A stretch of DNA of 64,000 bases from Aliiroseovarius sp. M344 (GTDB lineage Bacteria; Pseudomonadota; Alphaproteobacteria; Rhodobacterales; Rhodobacteraceae): NCBI RefSeq assembly GCF_025140835.1, contig NZ_CP081153.1:1612001-1676000 (forward strand), written 5' to 3'. The stretch's first letter is position 1. Each line of letters starts with the position of its first letter. Shown piece by piece: positions 1-9,933 of this stretch. The translations under genes and the position numbers were made by a program. The notes under the pieces are model-generated. The model had not been told where the DNA came from. It saw only the letters and a program-made list of their open reading frames with translations, and ran no database searches.

Positions 1-1092
1 CGCCGGCTGTTTGACAGCGTCTTGGGGTCTGTGACCGGGGGCGTGATCGGCTTGAATGCTGACGGGCAGGTGACGTTTGTCAATCGCGCCGCCGAAGACG
101 TTTTGGATGTCAGCGACGAAACCGGGCAAGAGCATGAGCTGTCGCTTGTGGTTCCCGAGTTCCAACCGCTTTTGGATGAGGTCGCGAAAGGCGGTCGTGA
201 AACCGCCCAGACCGAGCTGCGTCTGACGCGCGGTGGCAAACAGGAAAACCTGCTGGTGCGCATCGCAACGCGCCGCTCTGATGATGGCGGTTTAGAAGGC
301 TATGTGGTTGCCTTTGATGATGTAACGGACCTTGTGTCCGCCCAGCGCATGGCGGCTTGGGGCGATGTGGCGCGCCGCATCGCGCATGAAATCAAGAACC
401 CGCTGACGCCAATCCAACTGTCTGCTGAACGTATCAAACGCAAGTTCAGCAAGGTCGAAGGCATCGATGTTGAAGCATTGGAGCAATATACTGACGTGAT
501 CGTGCGCCAGACCAACGATTTGCGCCGCATCGTCGACGAATTCTCTAAATTTGCCCGGATGCCCGAGCCGGAACGCCGCGCCACCGACATTGTTAAGCTG
601 GTGCGTGATGCCGTCGTGTTGCAACAGGCGGGGCAAGAGGGTGTAACGATCGAAGCGAGTTTGCTGGATGGCCCGATTGATGTCGAGATTGACTCGACCA
701 TGATCGGCCAGGCCCTGACCAACTTGATAAAGAACGCGGGTGAAGCCATTGAAACTTTGCACGAAAAGGGCGCTCCTGTCGGGCATTCGCCTGAAATACG
801 GGTGAGCATGCAATCTGTCGCAGGCGGGGTCGAAATCACCATCGCGGATAACGGCATAGGTCTGCCTGAAGATCGCGCGCGGCTGTTCGAGCCTTATGTG
901 ACAACTCGTGAAAAGGGCACGGGGCTTGGGTTGCCGATTGTTAAGAAAATTATCGAAGAGCATGGCGGGCGTTTGACCCTTGAGGATGCGCCCGCCTTTA
1001 ACGAAGAGAGCGCCCATGTCGGCGCTATGGCACGTATTTTTCTGCCCTCGGACGATGGGCAGATTGAGCAGTCAAGATTGGGGGCAATATGA
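1..1092 (+). CDS. ntrY: Nitrogen-regulation sensor histidine kinase NtrY (5' truncated by window edge)
   Basis: The reading frame is open from base 1, so the N-terminal membrane segments, the HAMP domain and the true start lie outside the window. Visible are a PAS domain (about residues 8-105 of the visible part), the dimerisation box with the phospho-acceptor His at bases 385-387 (motif AHEIKNPLTP), an N box (NLIKNAGEAI) and the ATP-binding DNGIGLP and GTGLGLPIVKK motifs. NtrY is the membrane kinase that phosphorylates NtrX; in Rhodobacter and Brucella relatives the pair responds to nitrogen, redox or oxygen state. The stop codon overlaps the ntrX start (ATGA), implying translational coupling. 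The assignment is firm because of the partner gene and because ntrYX-trkAH-hfq is a known alphaproteobacterial gene order. Confidence 0.95.
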   Translation, partial: RRLFDSVLGSVTGGVIGLNADGQVTFVNRAAEDVLDVSDETGQEHELSLVVPEFQPLLDEVAKGGRETAQTELRLTRGGKQENLLVRIATRRSDDGGLEGYVVAFDDVTDLVSAQRMAAWGDVARRIAHEIKNPLTPIQLSAERIKRKFSKVEGIDVEALEQYTDVIVRQTNDLRRIVDEFSKFARMPEPERRATDIVKLVRDAVVLQQAGQEGVTIEASLLDGPIDVEIDSTMIGQALTNLIKNAGEAIETLHEKGAPVGHSPEIRVSMQSVAGGVEITIADNGIGLPEDRARLFEPYVTTREKGTGLGLPIVKKIIEEHGGRLTLEDAPAFNEESAHVGAMARIFLPSDDGQIEQSRLGAI

Positions 1093-2522
1093 GCGATATT
1101 CTGATTGTCGATGATGAACGAGATATCCGCGAGCTAATTTCGGATATTTTGAAAGACGAAGGCTTTTCAACACGGCTTGCGGGAACCTCAGACGAGGCGG
1201 TGGCCGAGGTGAAGGCAGAATTGCCTTCGCTGATGATCTTGGACATTTGGCTAAAAGATTCAGCTATGGACGGGATCGACATCCTGAAGATGGTCAAACG
1301 CGAGCATCCTGAGGTGCCGGTTGTGATCATTTCGGGCCATGGCAATATCGAAATTGCGGTGGCTGCGATCAAGCAAGGGGCCTATGATTTCATCGAAAAG
1401 CCCTTCAACATCGACCAGCTTATGGTGGTGATCGGGCGCGCGATGGAAACAAGCCGTTTGCGCCGAGAGAACACCGAGTTGAAGCGTCGCGACACGCATC
1501 CAACCGAAATGATTGGATCAAGTGCGTCATTCAAATCATTGAAATCAAACCTAGATAAGGTCACGAAGTCTAACGGGCGGGTGCTTTTGACAGGTGCTGC
1601 CGGTGCCGGCAAGGAAATGGCCGCGCGCTATGTGCATGCGAATTCCGACCGGGCATCGGCGCCGTTTGTGGTTGTGAACTCTGCCTCGATCGATGCGGAT
1701 CGGATGGAAGAGGTTCTTTTTGGTCGCGAAAGCGTGGAGCGCGGTGTCGAGCCGGGCCTTCTGGAAGAGGCCAATGGTGGCGTGCTGTATTTCGATGAAG
1801 TGGCGGAAATGCCCCTTGGCACGCAATCCAAGATCCTGCGTGTCCTCGTTGATCAACGGTTCCAACGGGTCGGTGGTAATGACAAAGTTTCGGTCGATTT
1901 GCGTGTTATCTCGTCAACGAACCGCGATTTACAGGCAGAGATCGATGCGGGCCGGTTCCGTGAAGAACTGTATCATCGGCTGAATGTCGTGCCGATTGCT
2001 GTGCCCCCGTTGGGCGAACGACGCGAAGACATACCCGAACTGTCACGCTATTTCCTTGAGCTGTTCAATCGCGATCAGGGCCTTCCCTTGCGTGATCTTG
2101 CGGAGGATGCAGAGGCGATGCTTCAGACCATGCAATGGCCGGGCAATGTGCGCCAGTTGAAGAACATGATCGAACGGGTGCTCATTCTGGGCGAGGGGAC
2201 TGGACCGATACAGGCGACGGATCTTCCCGGTCAGGAAAGCGGCCGAGATGACGGTGGCGAACAGGGCGTGATCGTGTCAGGCGCGCTGGCGATGATGCCA
2301 TTGCGCGAAGCGCGTGAGGCGTTTGAAAGGGAATATCTTCTGACGCAGATCAACCGGTTTGGCGGCAACATTTCCCGCACGGCGAATTTCGTCGGCATGG
2401 AACGTTCGGCTTTGCACCGGAAGCTAAAGTCCCTTGGTGTCGTCACCGGGTCGAAAGCTGGGGCACGCGTGGCCTATGTCGCGGGTGACGACGAGGATGC
2501 GGAGGCCGAAGCGGAGGCTTAA
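1089..2522 (+). CDS. ntrX: Nitrogen-regulation response regulator NtrX
   Basis: A 477-residue NtrC-family regulator. It has an N-terminal receiver domain with acidic pocket DD8-9 and phospho-acceptor Asp52 (MILDIW). A central AAA+ domain (about 140-375) has a Walker A variant GAAGAGKE and Walker B YFDEVAEMP. A C-terminal Fis-type helix-turn-helix (NISRTANFVGMERSALHRK) follows. The loop that carries GAFTGA in true sigma-54 activators reads SVERGVEPG after VLFGRE, so the sigma-54 contact motif is missing. This suggests it works without RpoN, as a conventional activator or repressor. It overlaps ntrY by 4 bases, which fits a sensor/regulator pair. An acidic EDAEAEAEA tail ends the protein. Confidence 0.95.
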   Translation: MSDILIVDDERDIRELISDILKDEGFSTRLAGTSDEAVAEVKAELPSLMILDIWLKDSAMDGIDILKMVKREHPEVPVVIISGHGNIEIAVAAIKQGAYDFIEKPFNIDQLMVVIGRAMETSRLRRENTELKRRDTHPTEMIGSSASFKSLKSNLDKVTKSNGRVLLTGAAGAGKEMAARYVHANSDRASAPFVVVNSASIDADRMEEVLFGRESVERGVEPGLLEEANGGVLYFDEVAEMPLGTQSKILRVLVDQRFQRVGGNDKVSVDLRVISSTNRDLQAEIDAGRFREELYHRLNVVPIAVPPLGERREDIPELSRYFLELFNRDQGLPLRDLAEDAEAMLQTMQWPGNVRQLKNMIERVLILGEGTGPIQATDLPGQESGRDDGGEQGVIVSGALAMMPLREAREAFEREYLLTQINRFGGNISRTANFVGMERSALHRKLKSLGVVTGSKAGARVAYVAGDDEDAEAEAEA

Positions 2523-2636
2523 ACCGACGCATCCTGACCTCGGTCAGCAATACAGCGGCGATGGTCGTGACGCTCAGGCATTGACCCCGCGCAGACCATC
2601 TGCCAAGGATTTTGACGTGACATCAGGGAGAACCGG

Positions 2637-4013
2637 ATGAAGGTCATCATATGCGGTGCCGGCCAGGTTGGCTGGCAAATCGCACGTCATCTTTCCGGCG
2701 AAAGAAATGACGTGACCGTGGTGGACAACAACGCCGAGCTTGTGGCGCGGGCGACGGATACGCTTGATGTTCAAGGGGTCTCGGGGCATGCGTCCTATCC
2801 TGACGTTTTGGAGCGCGCAGGCGCGCGCGACGCGGACATGATCATCGCAGCCACCCATTCAGACGAGGTGAACATGGTCACCTGTCAGGTGGCGCATTCT
2901 GTGTTTGCCATTCCGCGTAAAATTGCCCGGCTGCGGGCGCAAAGTTATCTGGATGCCATCTATGCCGATCTGTATCGGCGTGATCACTTGCCGATTGATG
3001 TGGTGATCAGCCCTGAACGCGAAGTCGCCCAAGCGGTTCTGAAACGGCTGCAAGCGCCATCTGCGTTTGATATCGAAAGCTTCATGGATAGCCGCGTGCA
3101 ACTTCTGGGGATCCAGATTGCCGACGACTGCCCTGTGGTGAACACCCCCCTGCGGCAACTGACAGATCTGTTTTCGACGCTCAGCGCCGTTGTTGTTGGT
3201 ATCCGCCGTGACGGCTCGTTATTCGCGCCAGAGCCGAACGACCAACTTTTTAGCGGCGACCAAATCTATGTCTTTACCCGCACCGAAGATGTGAACCGCA
3301 CACTTGAGGTGTTCGGAAAATCGGTCAAACGGCAAGAACGCGTTGTCATTCTTGGCGGCGGCAATGTCGGGCTTGCGGTCGCGCGCGAGCTGGAAAAGCG
3401 GGCCGACAGAGTGCGCGCAAAAGTCGTTGAACTGAATCGCGCCGTCGCCGAACTGGCTGCGGATGCGCTGGAGCGCACCGTTGTTTTGCATGGCGACGGG
3501 ATGAATATCGAGTTGATGAAAGAAGCGGGTGTGCCGCGCGCTGACGCGATCCTGTCGGTGACGGATGATGACAAGGTCAACCTGCTGGCGTCAGTCAGAG
3601 CCAAGGCTGCGGGTTGTGCGATGTCTATTTGTCTGATCAACGATCCCACATTGGTCAACCTGATGGGGCCTTTGAAAATTGACGCCTATATCAATCCGCG
3701 CACGCAAACCGTCAGTTCGATCCTGCGCCACATTCGCCACGGCAAGGTGCGCGAGGTCTATTCGCTGGGTGACGCCGAGGCCGAAGTGATCGAAGCGCAG
3801 GTTTTGTCGACGTCACCGATTGCTGGTAAGGCCGTGCGAGATATCGATTTTCCCGAAGGCGTGCTGATCGGCGCGATCCTGAAAGGCGATGAAGTGGTTA
3901 AGCCAACAGGCTCAACGCGGGTCGATGAGGGTGACGTGGTGGCCCTGTTCTCGATGGCCGCTGACGTGCCCGAGGTTGAACGTCTGCTGCAGGTCACTAT
4001 CGACTTCTTCTGA
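2637..4013 (+). CDS. trkA: Trk potassium uptake system peripheral protein TrkA
   Basis: A 458-residue soluble protein with two tandem RCK modules. Each starts with a nucleotide-binding Rossmann motif: GAGQVGWQIARHL near residue 6 and GGGNVGLAVAREL near residue 239. Each is followed by an RCK-C domain (about 145-225 and 370-455). TrkA binds NAD(H)/ATP and gates the TrkH channel at the inner face of the membrane. The length matches the E. coli protein (458). The gene lies 114 bases after ntrX, and trkH follows 27 bases downstream, so trkA and trkH are almost certainly cotranscribed. An AGGGAGAA ribosome site precedes the ATG. Confidence 0.96.
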   Translation: MKVIICGAGQVGWQIARHLSGERNDVTVVDNNAELVARATDTLDVQGVSGHASYPDVLERAGARDADMIIAATHSDEVNMVTCQVAHSVFAIPRKIARLRAQSYLDAIYADLYRRDHLPIDVVISPEREVAQAVLKRLQAPSAFDIESFMDSRVQLLGIQIADDCPVVNTPLRQLTDLFSTLSAVVVGIRRDGSLFAPEPNDQLFSGDQIYVFTRTEDVNRTLEVFGKSVKRQERVVILGGGNVGLAVARELEKRADRVRAKVVELNRAVAELAADALERTVVLHGDGMNIELMKEAGVPRADAILSVTDDDKVNLLASVRAKAAGCAMSICLINDPTLVNLMGPLKIDAYINPRTQTVSSILRHIRHGKVREVYSLGDAEAEVIEAQVLSTSPIAGKAVRDIDFPEGVLIGAILKGDEVVKPTGSTRVDEGDVVALFSMAADVPEVERLLQVTIDFF

Positions 4014-4040
4014 TCCCGCCGTCCGCACAAGGTCAACGCA

Positions 4041-5588
4041 ATGTTTGCCCAAATTGCCAAATTGCCGCTGCTTGTGATCCTTATGGGGATCAGCTCGCTG
4101 GCGATGCTTTTGCCAGCCGGCTATGGCTGGACGACCGGCGAATTTTTTGAAGCGCGGGTGTTCCTTTACGGGTCGTTGCTGTTTGGTTTTCTGACAACGT
4201 TTTTGGCCATTGCGATGATTGACCGGCCGCGCTCCACCCGCCACCGCCGCCACTTGTTGGCGCTTTTGGGCCTGTTTGTGCTGATGCCTTTGATGTTGGC
4301 AGTGCCTTTCCATCAGGCGGTGCGCACCACGACGTTTCTCAACTCCTATGTTGAAATGGTGTCGGCCCTGACCACCACTGGCGCGACCTTGTTTGAGGAT
4401 ACCGGCCGGATCGCGCGGTCGGTTCATCTGTGGCGGGCTTTGGTTGGCTGGTTGGGCGGCTTGTTCATCTGGGTCGGCGCGATTGCCATTCTTGCCCCGA
4501 TGTCATTGGGAGGGTTTGAAGTCTATGCCCGGTTTGGCGGCCGCGGAAGCGCCGATTCTCGTGATACCCGTTTGGGGGCGGGCGTCAGTCAGATCACCCA
4601 TGTCGCTGATTTTTCGGACCGTATCCGAACCTATGGCGTGCGCCTGTTACCGGTCTATGCTGGGCTGACGCTGGCCTTGTGGCTGGGGCTTATCCTTGCA
4701 GGTGACAACGCGTACATTGCCTTGTGCCACGCTATGTCGACCATCGCGACCAGTGGGATTTCGCCGGTAGGCGGACCAGCTGGCGGCAATGCAGGTTACG
4801 TTGGCGAGATCATGATTGCGGTGTTCTTTTTCTTCGCTATCTCGCGGGTGACGTTTGCCTCTGATATGCAGGGCAGCGAGAGGCGGCGCCGTTTACCGGA
4901 AGACCCGGAAATCCGCATGGCGCTGGCGATTGTTATCGTCCTGCCGCTTTTTTTGTTCCTGCGGCACTGGTTGGGCGCATTTGAAGTGGACGAAGAGCAG
5001 AACTGGATCGCCGGGCTTGCCTCGCTCTGGGGTAGTTTTTTCACCGTGTTGTCATTTCTGACCACCACCGGATTTGAAAGCACAGCTTGGGCGGTCAGCC
5101 GCGACTGGTCGGGCCTTCAGACGCCGGGTCTGATCCTGATGGCCCTTGCGTTGATCGGCGGGGGCGTGGCCACCTCCGCAGGTGGGGCAAAGCTCATGCG
5201 GGTCTATGCGCTTTATGTACACGGGTTGCGCGAGATGGATAAACTGGTCCACCCGTCGTCAGTCGGCGGCGCAGGCACCGAGGCGCGCCACATCCGGGGG
5301 CGGGGCGCTTACATGGCCTGGGTCTTTTTCATGCTCATGTCGATGTCTGTGGCGCTAGTGACGGCGTTGTTTTCGCTGATGGGGCAAGATTTCGAAAGCG
5401 CGATGACGCTGACAATCGCGGCCCTGACAACCACCGGACCTATCGCGCAAATAGCGGCGGCCGAGCCAATTTCCTACAGCGCGCTTTCGGATCCGGCCAA
5501 AATGGTTCTGGCAGGCGCAATGATCCTTGGCCGTCTTGAGATGCTGGCCATTATCGCCCTGTTTAGCCCCGAAATTTGGCGCCGCTAG
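4041..5588 (+). CDS. trkH: Trk potassium uptake system membrane protein TrkH
   Basis: A 515-residue, highly hydrophobic protein with about ten membrane spans and the repeated P-loop selectivity-filter segments of the Trk/Ktr/HKT family ([32 protein letters not shown] and AALTTTGPI, roughly evenly spaced). It is the pore subunit for K+ uptake and is gated by the adjacent TrkA. The start ATG lies 27 bases after the trkA stop. The sequence reads through to TAG at the hfq upstream region. No neighbouring trkG or second trkH copy is present in the window. Confidence 0.95.
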   Translation: MFAQIAKLPLLVILMGISSLAMLLPAGYGWTTGEFFEARVFLYGSLLFGFLTTFLAIAMIDRPRSTRHRRHLLALLGLFVLMPLMLAVPFHQAVRTTTFLNSYVEMVSALTTTGATLFEDTGRIARSVHLWRALVGWLGGLFIWVGAIAILAPMSLGGFEVYARFGGRGSADSRDTRLGAGVSQITHVADFSDRIRTYGVRLLPVYAGLTLALWLGLILAGDNAYIALCHAMSTIATSGISPVGGPAGGNAGYVGEIMIAVFFFFAISRVTFASDMQGSERRRRLPEDPEIRMALAIVIVLPLFLFLRHWLGAFEVDEEQNWIAGLASLWGSFFTVLSFLTTTGFESTAWAVSRDWSGLQTPGLILMALALIGGGVATSAGGAKLMRVYALYVHGLREMDKLVHPSSVGGAGTEARHIRGRGAYMAWVFFMLMSMSVALVTALFSLMGQDFESAMTLTIAALTTTGPIAQIAAAEPISYSALSDPAKMVLAGAMILGRLEMLAIIALFSPEIWRR

Positions 5589-5779
5589 CCGCTATTACAC
5601 GCAAAGCGCAGGTTGGCGGTGTGATGCAGCATTGCGGCTCTTCCCTATGGCTGAGCGGTCATATCGTTGATGCCATGATGAAAAAGGGGGTGGAAAAGGG
5701 CAAATCCCCACGCCATAGTGCCCAACAAGCATTATTCTGTCGGGGAACCGGCAGCACGAGAGAAAAAAGGAAAAAAGCG

Positions 5780-6016
5780 ATGGCTGCCGACAAACAGAAC
5801 CTGCAGGATGCCTTTCTGAACCATGTTCGAAAATCCAAAGTTCCCGTTACGATCTTTTTGATCAATGGCGTGAAGCTTCAGGGGGTCATTTCCTGGTTCG
5901 ATAATTTCTGTGTCCTTCTACGCCGTGATGGGCAATCGCAGCTTGTTTACAAGCACGCGATCTCGACTATCATGCCGAGCCAACCGATCAACCTTTATGA
6001 TGGCGAAGAAAGCTGA
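5780..6016 (+). CDS. hfq: RNA chaperone Hfq
   Basis: A 78-residue Sm-like hexameric RNA chaperone. Sm1 ([19 protein letters not shown]) and the Sm2 signature [10 protein letters not shown] are intact. The frame stays open upstream to base 5576, but the extra residues are Arg/Lys-rich and unlike Hfq. The ATG at 5780 has a purine-rich ribosome site (AAAAAAGG) and gives the standard length for alphaproteobacteria. Hfq pairs small RNAs with mRNAs and in Rhodobacter relatives affects nitrogen fixation genes, which fits its position after ntrYX. The 191-base gap after trkH probably holds its own promoter. The stop TGA overlaps the likely hflX start. Confidence 0.97.
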   Translation: MAADKQNLQDAFLNHVRKSKVPVTIFLINGVKLQGVISWFDNFCVLLRRDGQSQLVYKHAISTIMPSQPINLYDGEES

Positions 6017-7326
6017 ACGAGCTCATTGACCGGGAAGAACAGCCCACACGGGCTTGGGTTTTTCACCCCGAACTGACATCTGACCGAAACCGGCGTGATG
6101 CCGCGCCAGCGCTTGAGGAAGCCGTATCCCTTGCGTCGGCTTTGCCACATCTGGAAGTGTTGGGGGCAGAGGTCGTGCGCCTGCCGACGCCGCATCCCGG
6201 CAAGCTTTTCGGCAAGGGTAAGTTGCAGGAACTTCGCGCCAAGCTGGACGCGGCCGAGGTTGATCTGGTGTTGATCGACGGGGCGGTGAGCCCGGTGCAG
6301 CAACGCAACCTTGAGAAGGAATGGAAGGTCAAAATCCTGGATCGCACCGGTTTGATCCTCGAGATTTTCTCGGACCGGGCGCGCACACGCGAAGGCGTGT
6401 TGCAGGTTGAAATGGCGGCACTTTCCTATCAGCGCACGCGGCTGGTGCGGGCGTGGACCCACCTTGAGCGTCAGCGCGGCGGGCTTGGATTTGTCGGCGG
6501 TCCCGGTGAAACCCAAATCGAAGCGGATCGGCGCGCCATTGACGATCACCTGAACCGGCTTCGCAAACAATTGTCGAAAGTCGTCAAAACCCGCGAGTTG
6601 CACCGGGCGGCCCGCGCCAAAGTGCCATATCCGATTGTCGCGCTTGTGGGCTATACCAACGCTGGGAAATCCACCCTGTTCAACCGGATGACCGGCGCGA
6701 ATGTTCTGGCGAAGGACATGTTGTTCGCCACGCTGGATCCGACGATGCGTCAGATTGAACTGCCTGCCGTGGGCAAACAGCCCGCACAGGGCGGTGGCCG
6801 CAAGGTGATCCTGTCGGATACAGTTGGTTTCATTTCGGACCTGCCAACCCAACTTGTGGCGGCCTTCCGTGCGACGCTGGAAGAAGTATTGGCCGCCGAC
6901 CTTATCTTGCATGTGCGCGACATCAGCCATGAAAGCACCGATGAACAGGCGCACGACGTCGAGTTGATCATGACCCAATTGGGGGTCAGCGAAGAGACTC
7001 CGCAGCTGGAGATCTGGAACAAGATCGACTTGCTGGATGAAGAAGCTCAAGACGGACGCCGCCGCGAGGCTGACCGGAATGATAAAGTTCTGGCGATCTC
7101 TGCGCTGACGGGCGAGGGGTTTGATGGTCTTGTTCAGGCCATTGATGCCGCTCTTGATGCACCGCGAAAGACTGAAACCCTGACGCTCATGTTTTCGGAT
7201 GGGCGCAAACGGGCGTGGTTGTTTGACAAAGGCATCGTCGAAGCCGAAGAGCCCGGTGAGGACGGATGGCAGGTCACGGTCACCTGGACCGAACGGCAGG
7301 CTGCCGAATACGCCGCCTTTAAATAG
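6013..7326 (+). CDS. hflX: Ribosome-associated GTPase HflX (non-AUG start)
   Basis: The GTPase domain is clear: G1 [10 protein letters not shown]3 [10 protein letters not shown] and G4 NKID, with the HflX N-terminal glycine-rich segment [16 protein letters not shown]. HflX splits stalled 70S ribosomes after heat or antibiotic stress. There is no in-frame ATG or GTG near the 5' end. The first AUG-like codon is TTG at 6142, giving 394 residues. However, family-like sequence ([10 protein letters not shown]...[15 protein letters not shown]) continues upstream to an in-frame stop at 5998-6000. CTG at 6013-6015, preceded by GAAGAAAG and overlapping the hfq stop, gives 437 residues, nearer the family norm. 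The exact start is therefore uncertain; the function is not. Confidence 0.88.
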   Translation: MNELIDREEQPTRAWVFHPELTSDRNRRDAAPALEEAVSLASALPHLEVLGAEVVRLPTPHPGKLFGKGKLQELRAKLDAAEVDLVLIDGAVSPVQQRNLEKEWKVKILDRTGLILEIFSDRARTREGVLQVEMAALSYQRTRLVRAWTHLERQRGGLGFVGGPGETQIEADRRAIDDHLNRLRKQLSKVVKTRELHRAARAKVPYPIVALVGYTNAGKSTLFNRMTGANVLAKDMLFATLDPTMRQIELPAVGKQPAQGGGRKVILSDTVGFISDLPTQLVAAFRATLEEVLAADLILHVRDISHESTDEQAHDVELIMTQLGVSEETPQLEIWNKIDLLDEEAQDGRRREADRNDKVLAISALTGEGFDGLVQAIDAALDAPRKTETLTLMFSDGRKRAWLFDKGIVEAEEPGEDGWQVTVTWTERQAAEYAAFK

Positions 7327-7357
7327 GGTAGGGCCGCCGGGGGCGACGCACCCTTGC

Positions 7358-9823
7358 CTATTTCGGTAAAAGCTGTGTCACCCCAACCGAGGCCGCCCGC
7401 GCCAATGCCGGGTCAAGTGACATCGGGGTATATTCACCGCGCCGCCAAAGCTCGCCCAGATCATCGTAATGTCGCGACAGTGGGTGACCAGACTGTCCGG
7501 TCGCGATGACGAAAAGCGAACTGTTGGGGTCCGCAAAGTCATAAACGCCGCGAAACCCGGCGCCGTGCACATTTCGATACGGGTTCTGTCCGGTGCCAGC
7601 CGTGCGGCCGCGCAACAGCGTATTGTCGCCCCCGGATGTGGATTGACGAATGTTCACAAACCATTTCAGGAATGGAACGTCGCCCATCACAGGGTGTTTG
7701 TGTGTGACTTCATGATAGTCACCCCAGCGCAGGCTTTCCTGTTCGCCACCAGCGTTTTCTTGCAGCCACAAAAGGGCGTCATCCAGCGCGACACGGGCAA
7801 TATCGGTGCAGGTTTCCTCTGGTGCCGACTGAATGACGTCACACCAGACACCGGCGCCTTCTACATCGCGAAAGACGCGCTCGATAAAGATCGGTTCCAG
7901 ATGAGGAAATTCGGTTGCCAGCGGGCCAAGTTCGTCGCGGATCAGGCGGGTCTGAAGCGCGCGCAGCCATGCTGAATAGATCAGAGGCTCGGGCATATGC
8001 TCATTCATCTCGCCGTTCCAGTTGGCCAGAAGCTCCAGCGCGCGCTGACGCGCCCGTTCAGGCGTACCGTCAGGGGCCGCATCGCCAGTGAACCACAGAT
8101 CAGCCCCAATAAGGGGCAGAAGGGTGCGCGCCGTGACAGATACAGGGTCAAGCTGCGCCTCGATAAAGCTGTCACGCGTGTGCACTTCGCGCGCTTGCAT
8201 CAGGCGGCTCCAGCGTTGCACACGTTGGCTATCGCCCCATTCATAGCTCATGTGATTGGGAAACGGGCGGTCGACCAGCTTGTTGTTGGTGTTTCCAACG
8301 ATGCCACCGGTTGGCCGCACAAATTCAGGGTTGGCGCTATAGCTGAACTGCCCCTGCCAGCGGTTCTCGGCAGCCCAGGCGGGGCTGGGAATACGGCCGC
8401 GTGTTTGGTGCGCTACATCCCGCTTTGGCATCGAACCGATGACCTTCATCGCAATGCTGTCGCGATCCGCCATGGTCAGAGTCAGGCTTGGTGCCACGTA
8501 ATCCGCGCCGGCGGCGATCCCCTCCATCACGGTCTTTGACCGCATCAGCCGCACAGCCGCGCTCATCGATCGGTCGTCTTTGGTCAGCAATGTCCAGTTC
8601 AGGGACATGGCGTGCCCTTGCGGCGTGATCAGGCCAAGATCAAAAAGATGGCCGGGCAGAATTGGACCGTTGTCAGACCACTGAAGGTTAAACGTCACCG
8701 GCGACTCGTCCTTGATCTGGACGATCGATCCGCGTGTGATCAGCGGCTTGAACCCTTCGGGCGTTTTGACTTCGGCCGGATTGTCGGGGTTCAATTTCTC
8801 AACATGCAGATCCTGATCGTCAAGATAGGAGGACGTGACGCCCCAACCAAACTCATCGGATCGGCCGACCATCATCGCTGGCATGCCGGGGATCGTGCCG
8901 CCGATCACGCCACCTGTGGAAAGCTCCAGTCGCGCCAGATACCAGGTTGAGGGGGCAGTGAACCCTAGGTGAGGGTCATTGGCCAGCAATGTGCCGCCTG
9001 CGGCGGATCGTTTCGGGGCTGCGGCCCAAGCGTTGGACGCGCCCGCAAAACCACGGCGCGGTGCAGGCCAGAGATCCGGGCGGGTCTGACTTGCGGGTAG
9101 ATTGGCAAATTGCGTGTCTGGAACGCCCAAAAGGGCAGCATAATCGGGCAGGGCGGCCACACCGGTTCCGGGTATGTCAGGCAGGATGTCTTTCACCCGA
9201 TCTTCTGGCAGGGCAAGCGTCACCCGCGCGCGCAACAGCTCATCTTCCAGATGTCCGGCAAGCTGCACGCCCATCAGTTTCAGCACGGCAATACTGTCGG
9301 CGGGCTGCCACGGCGAAATGTCGTTGGAGAACATGAAAAACTCGGGCGCGCCCCGGCCCAGTGCCTCGGAATTGACGCGACTCAAATAGGCATTCACGCC
9401 CGAGCTATAGGCTTTCAGCGCGGCTTTGGTGTCATCGTCCTGAACCTCGACCGCGGCTTTGGCCAAGGCATAAAGGTCAAGCCTGCGCATTAGCTCGTCG
9501 ACCTGAAGCGTGCGCCGCCCGAAAACTTCGGATAACCGGCCTTGTACGGTCCGGCGCATGACCATCATTTGCCACAAACGGTCCTGTGCATGGGCATACC
9601 CCAGCCCAAAGAAAACGTCGGCATCCGTTTCAGCGAAGATATGAGGGATGTTGGCATTGTTGCGCACGATCTCGACCGGTGCTGAAATACCGGCGGTTTT
9701 GCGCGTGACGCTGTAGTCGGGCAGCGATTGCGCCGCCAGATAATAGACAAGAACCATCGCGACCGCGGCAAGCCCCAGCAGGCCCGCCACGATCCGGATC
9801 ATCCAAAGAACGACCTTGCCCAT
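7358..9823 (-). CDS. Penicillin acylase (penicillin amidase) family Ntn hydrolase
   Basis: An 821-residue S45-family precursor. A hydrophobic N-terminal segment (residues 8-30) acts as signal peptide or anchor, so the protein is periplasmic or membrane-tethered. It is followed by the alpha chain (to about residue 262), a spacer and the beta chain beginning at the catalytic Ser263 in GASNAW, the residue exposed by autocatalytic cleavage. ANDPHLGF downstream is also characteristic of the family. Members cleave amide bonds of beta-lactams, acyl-homoserine lactones or other N-acyl compounds; the natural substrate cannot be read from sequence. It stands alone, convergent with hflX (31-base gap) and divergent from the dehydrogenase gene. 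Confidence 0.9.
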   Translation of the reverse strand: MGKVVLWMIRIVAGLLGLAAVAMVLVYYLAAQSLPDYSVTRKTAGISAPVEIVRNNANIPHIFAETDADVFFGLGYAHAQDRLWQMMVMRRTVQGRLSEVFGRRTLQVDELMRRLDLYALAKAAVEVQDDDTKAALKAYSSGVNAYLSRVNSEALGRGAPEFFMFSNDISPWQPADSIAVLKLMGVQLAGHLEDELLRARVTLALPEDRVKDILPDIPGTGVAALPDYAALLGVPDTQFANLPASQTRPDLWPAPRRGFAGASNAWAAAPKRSAAGGTLLANDPHLGFTAPSTWYLARLELSTGGVIGGTIPGMPAMMVGRSDEFGWGVTSSYLDDQDLHVEKLNPDNPAEVKTPEGFKPLITRGSIVQIKDESPVTFNLQWSDNGPILPGHLFDLGLITPQGHAMSLNWTLLTKDDRSMSAAVRLMRSKTVMEGIAAGADYVAPSLTLTMADRDSIAMKVIGSMPKRDVAHQTRGRIPSPAWAAENRWQGQFSYSANPEFVRPTGGIVGNTNNKLVDRPFPNHMSYEWGDSQRVQRWSRLMQAREVHTRDSFIEAQLDPVSVTARTLLPLIGADLWFTGDAAPDGTPERARQRALELLANWNGEMNEHMPEPLIYSAWLRALQTRLIRDELGPLATEFPHLEPIFIERVFRDVEGAGVWCDVIQSAPEETCTDIARVALDDALLWLQENAGGEQESLRWGDYHEVTHKHPVMGDVPFLKWFVNIRQSTSGGDNTLLRGRTAGTGQNPYRNVHGAGFRGVYDFADPNSSLFVIATGQSGHPLSRHYDDLGELWRRGEYTPMSLDPALARAASVGVTQLLPK

Positions 9824-9933
9824 TAAACTCTATCCACCGTTCATCTCTGTTCTTTTCATGGTCGCCGTTGACCTTGCGTATTGCTGCGGTAACTACTGTG
9901 GTTCAAAGGGGAATTCAACGGAAGGGAACTGTC

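Noticed and set aside
292..1017. 241-codon frame antisense to ntrY
   Set aside because: The sense strand encodes clear kinase motifs; the reverse frame has no recognisable domain.
5576..5779. In-frame N-terminal extension of Hfq from 5576
   Set aside because: The added residues are low-complexity and basic and unlike any Hfq; the ATG at 5780 has a ribosome site and gives the normal 78-residue protein.
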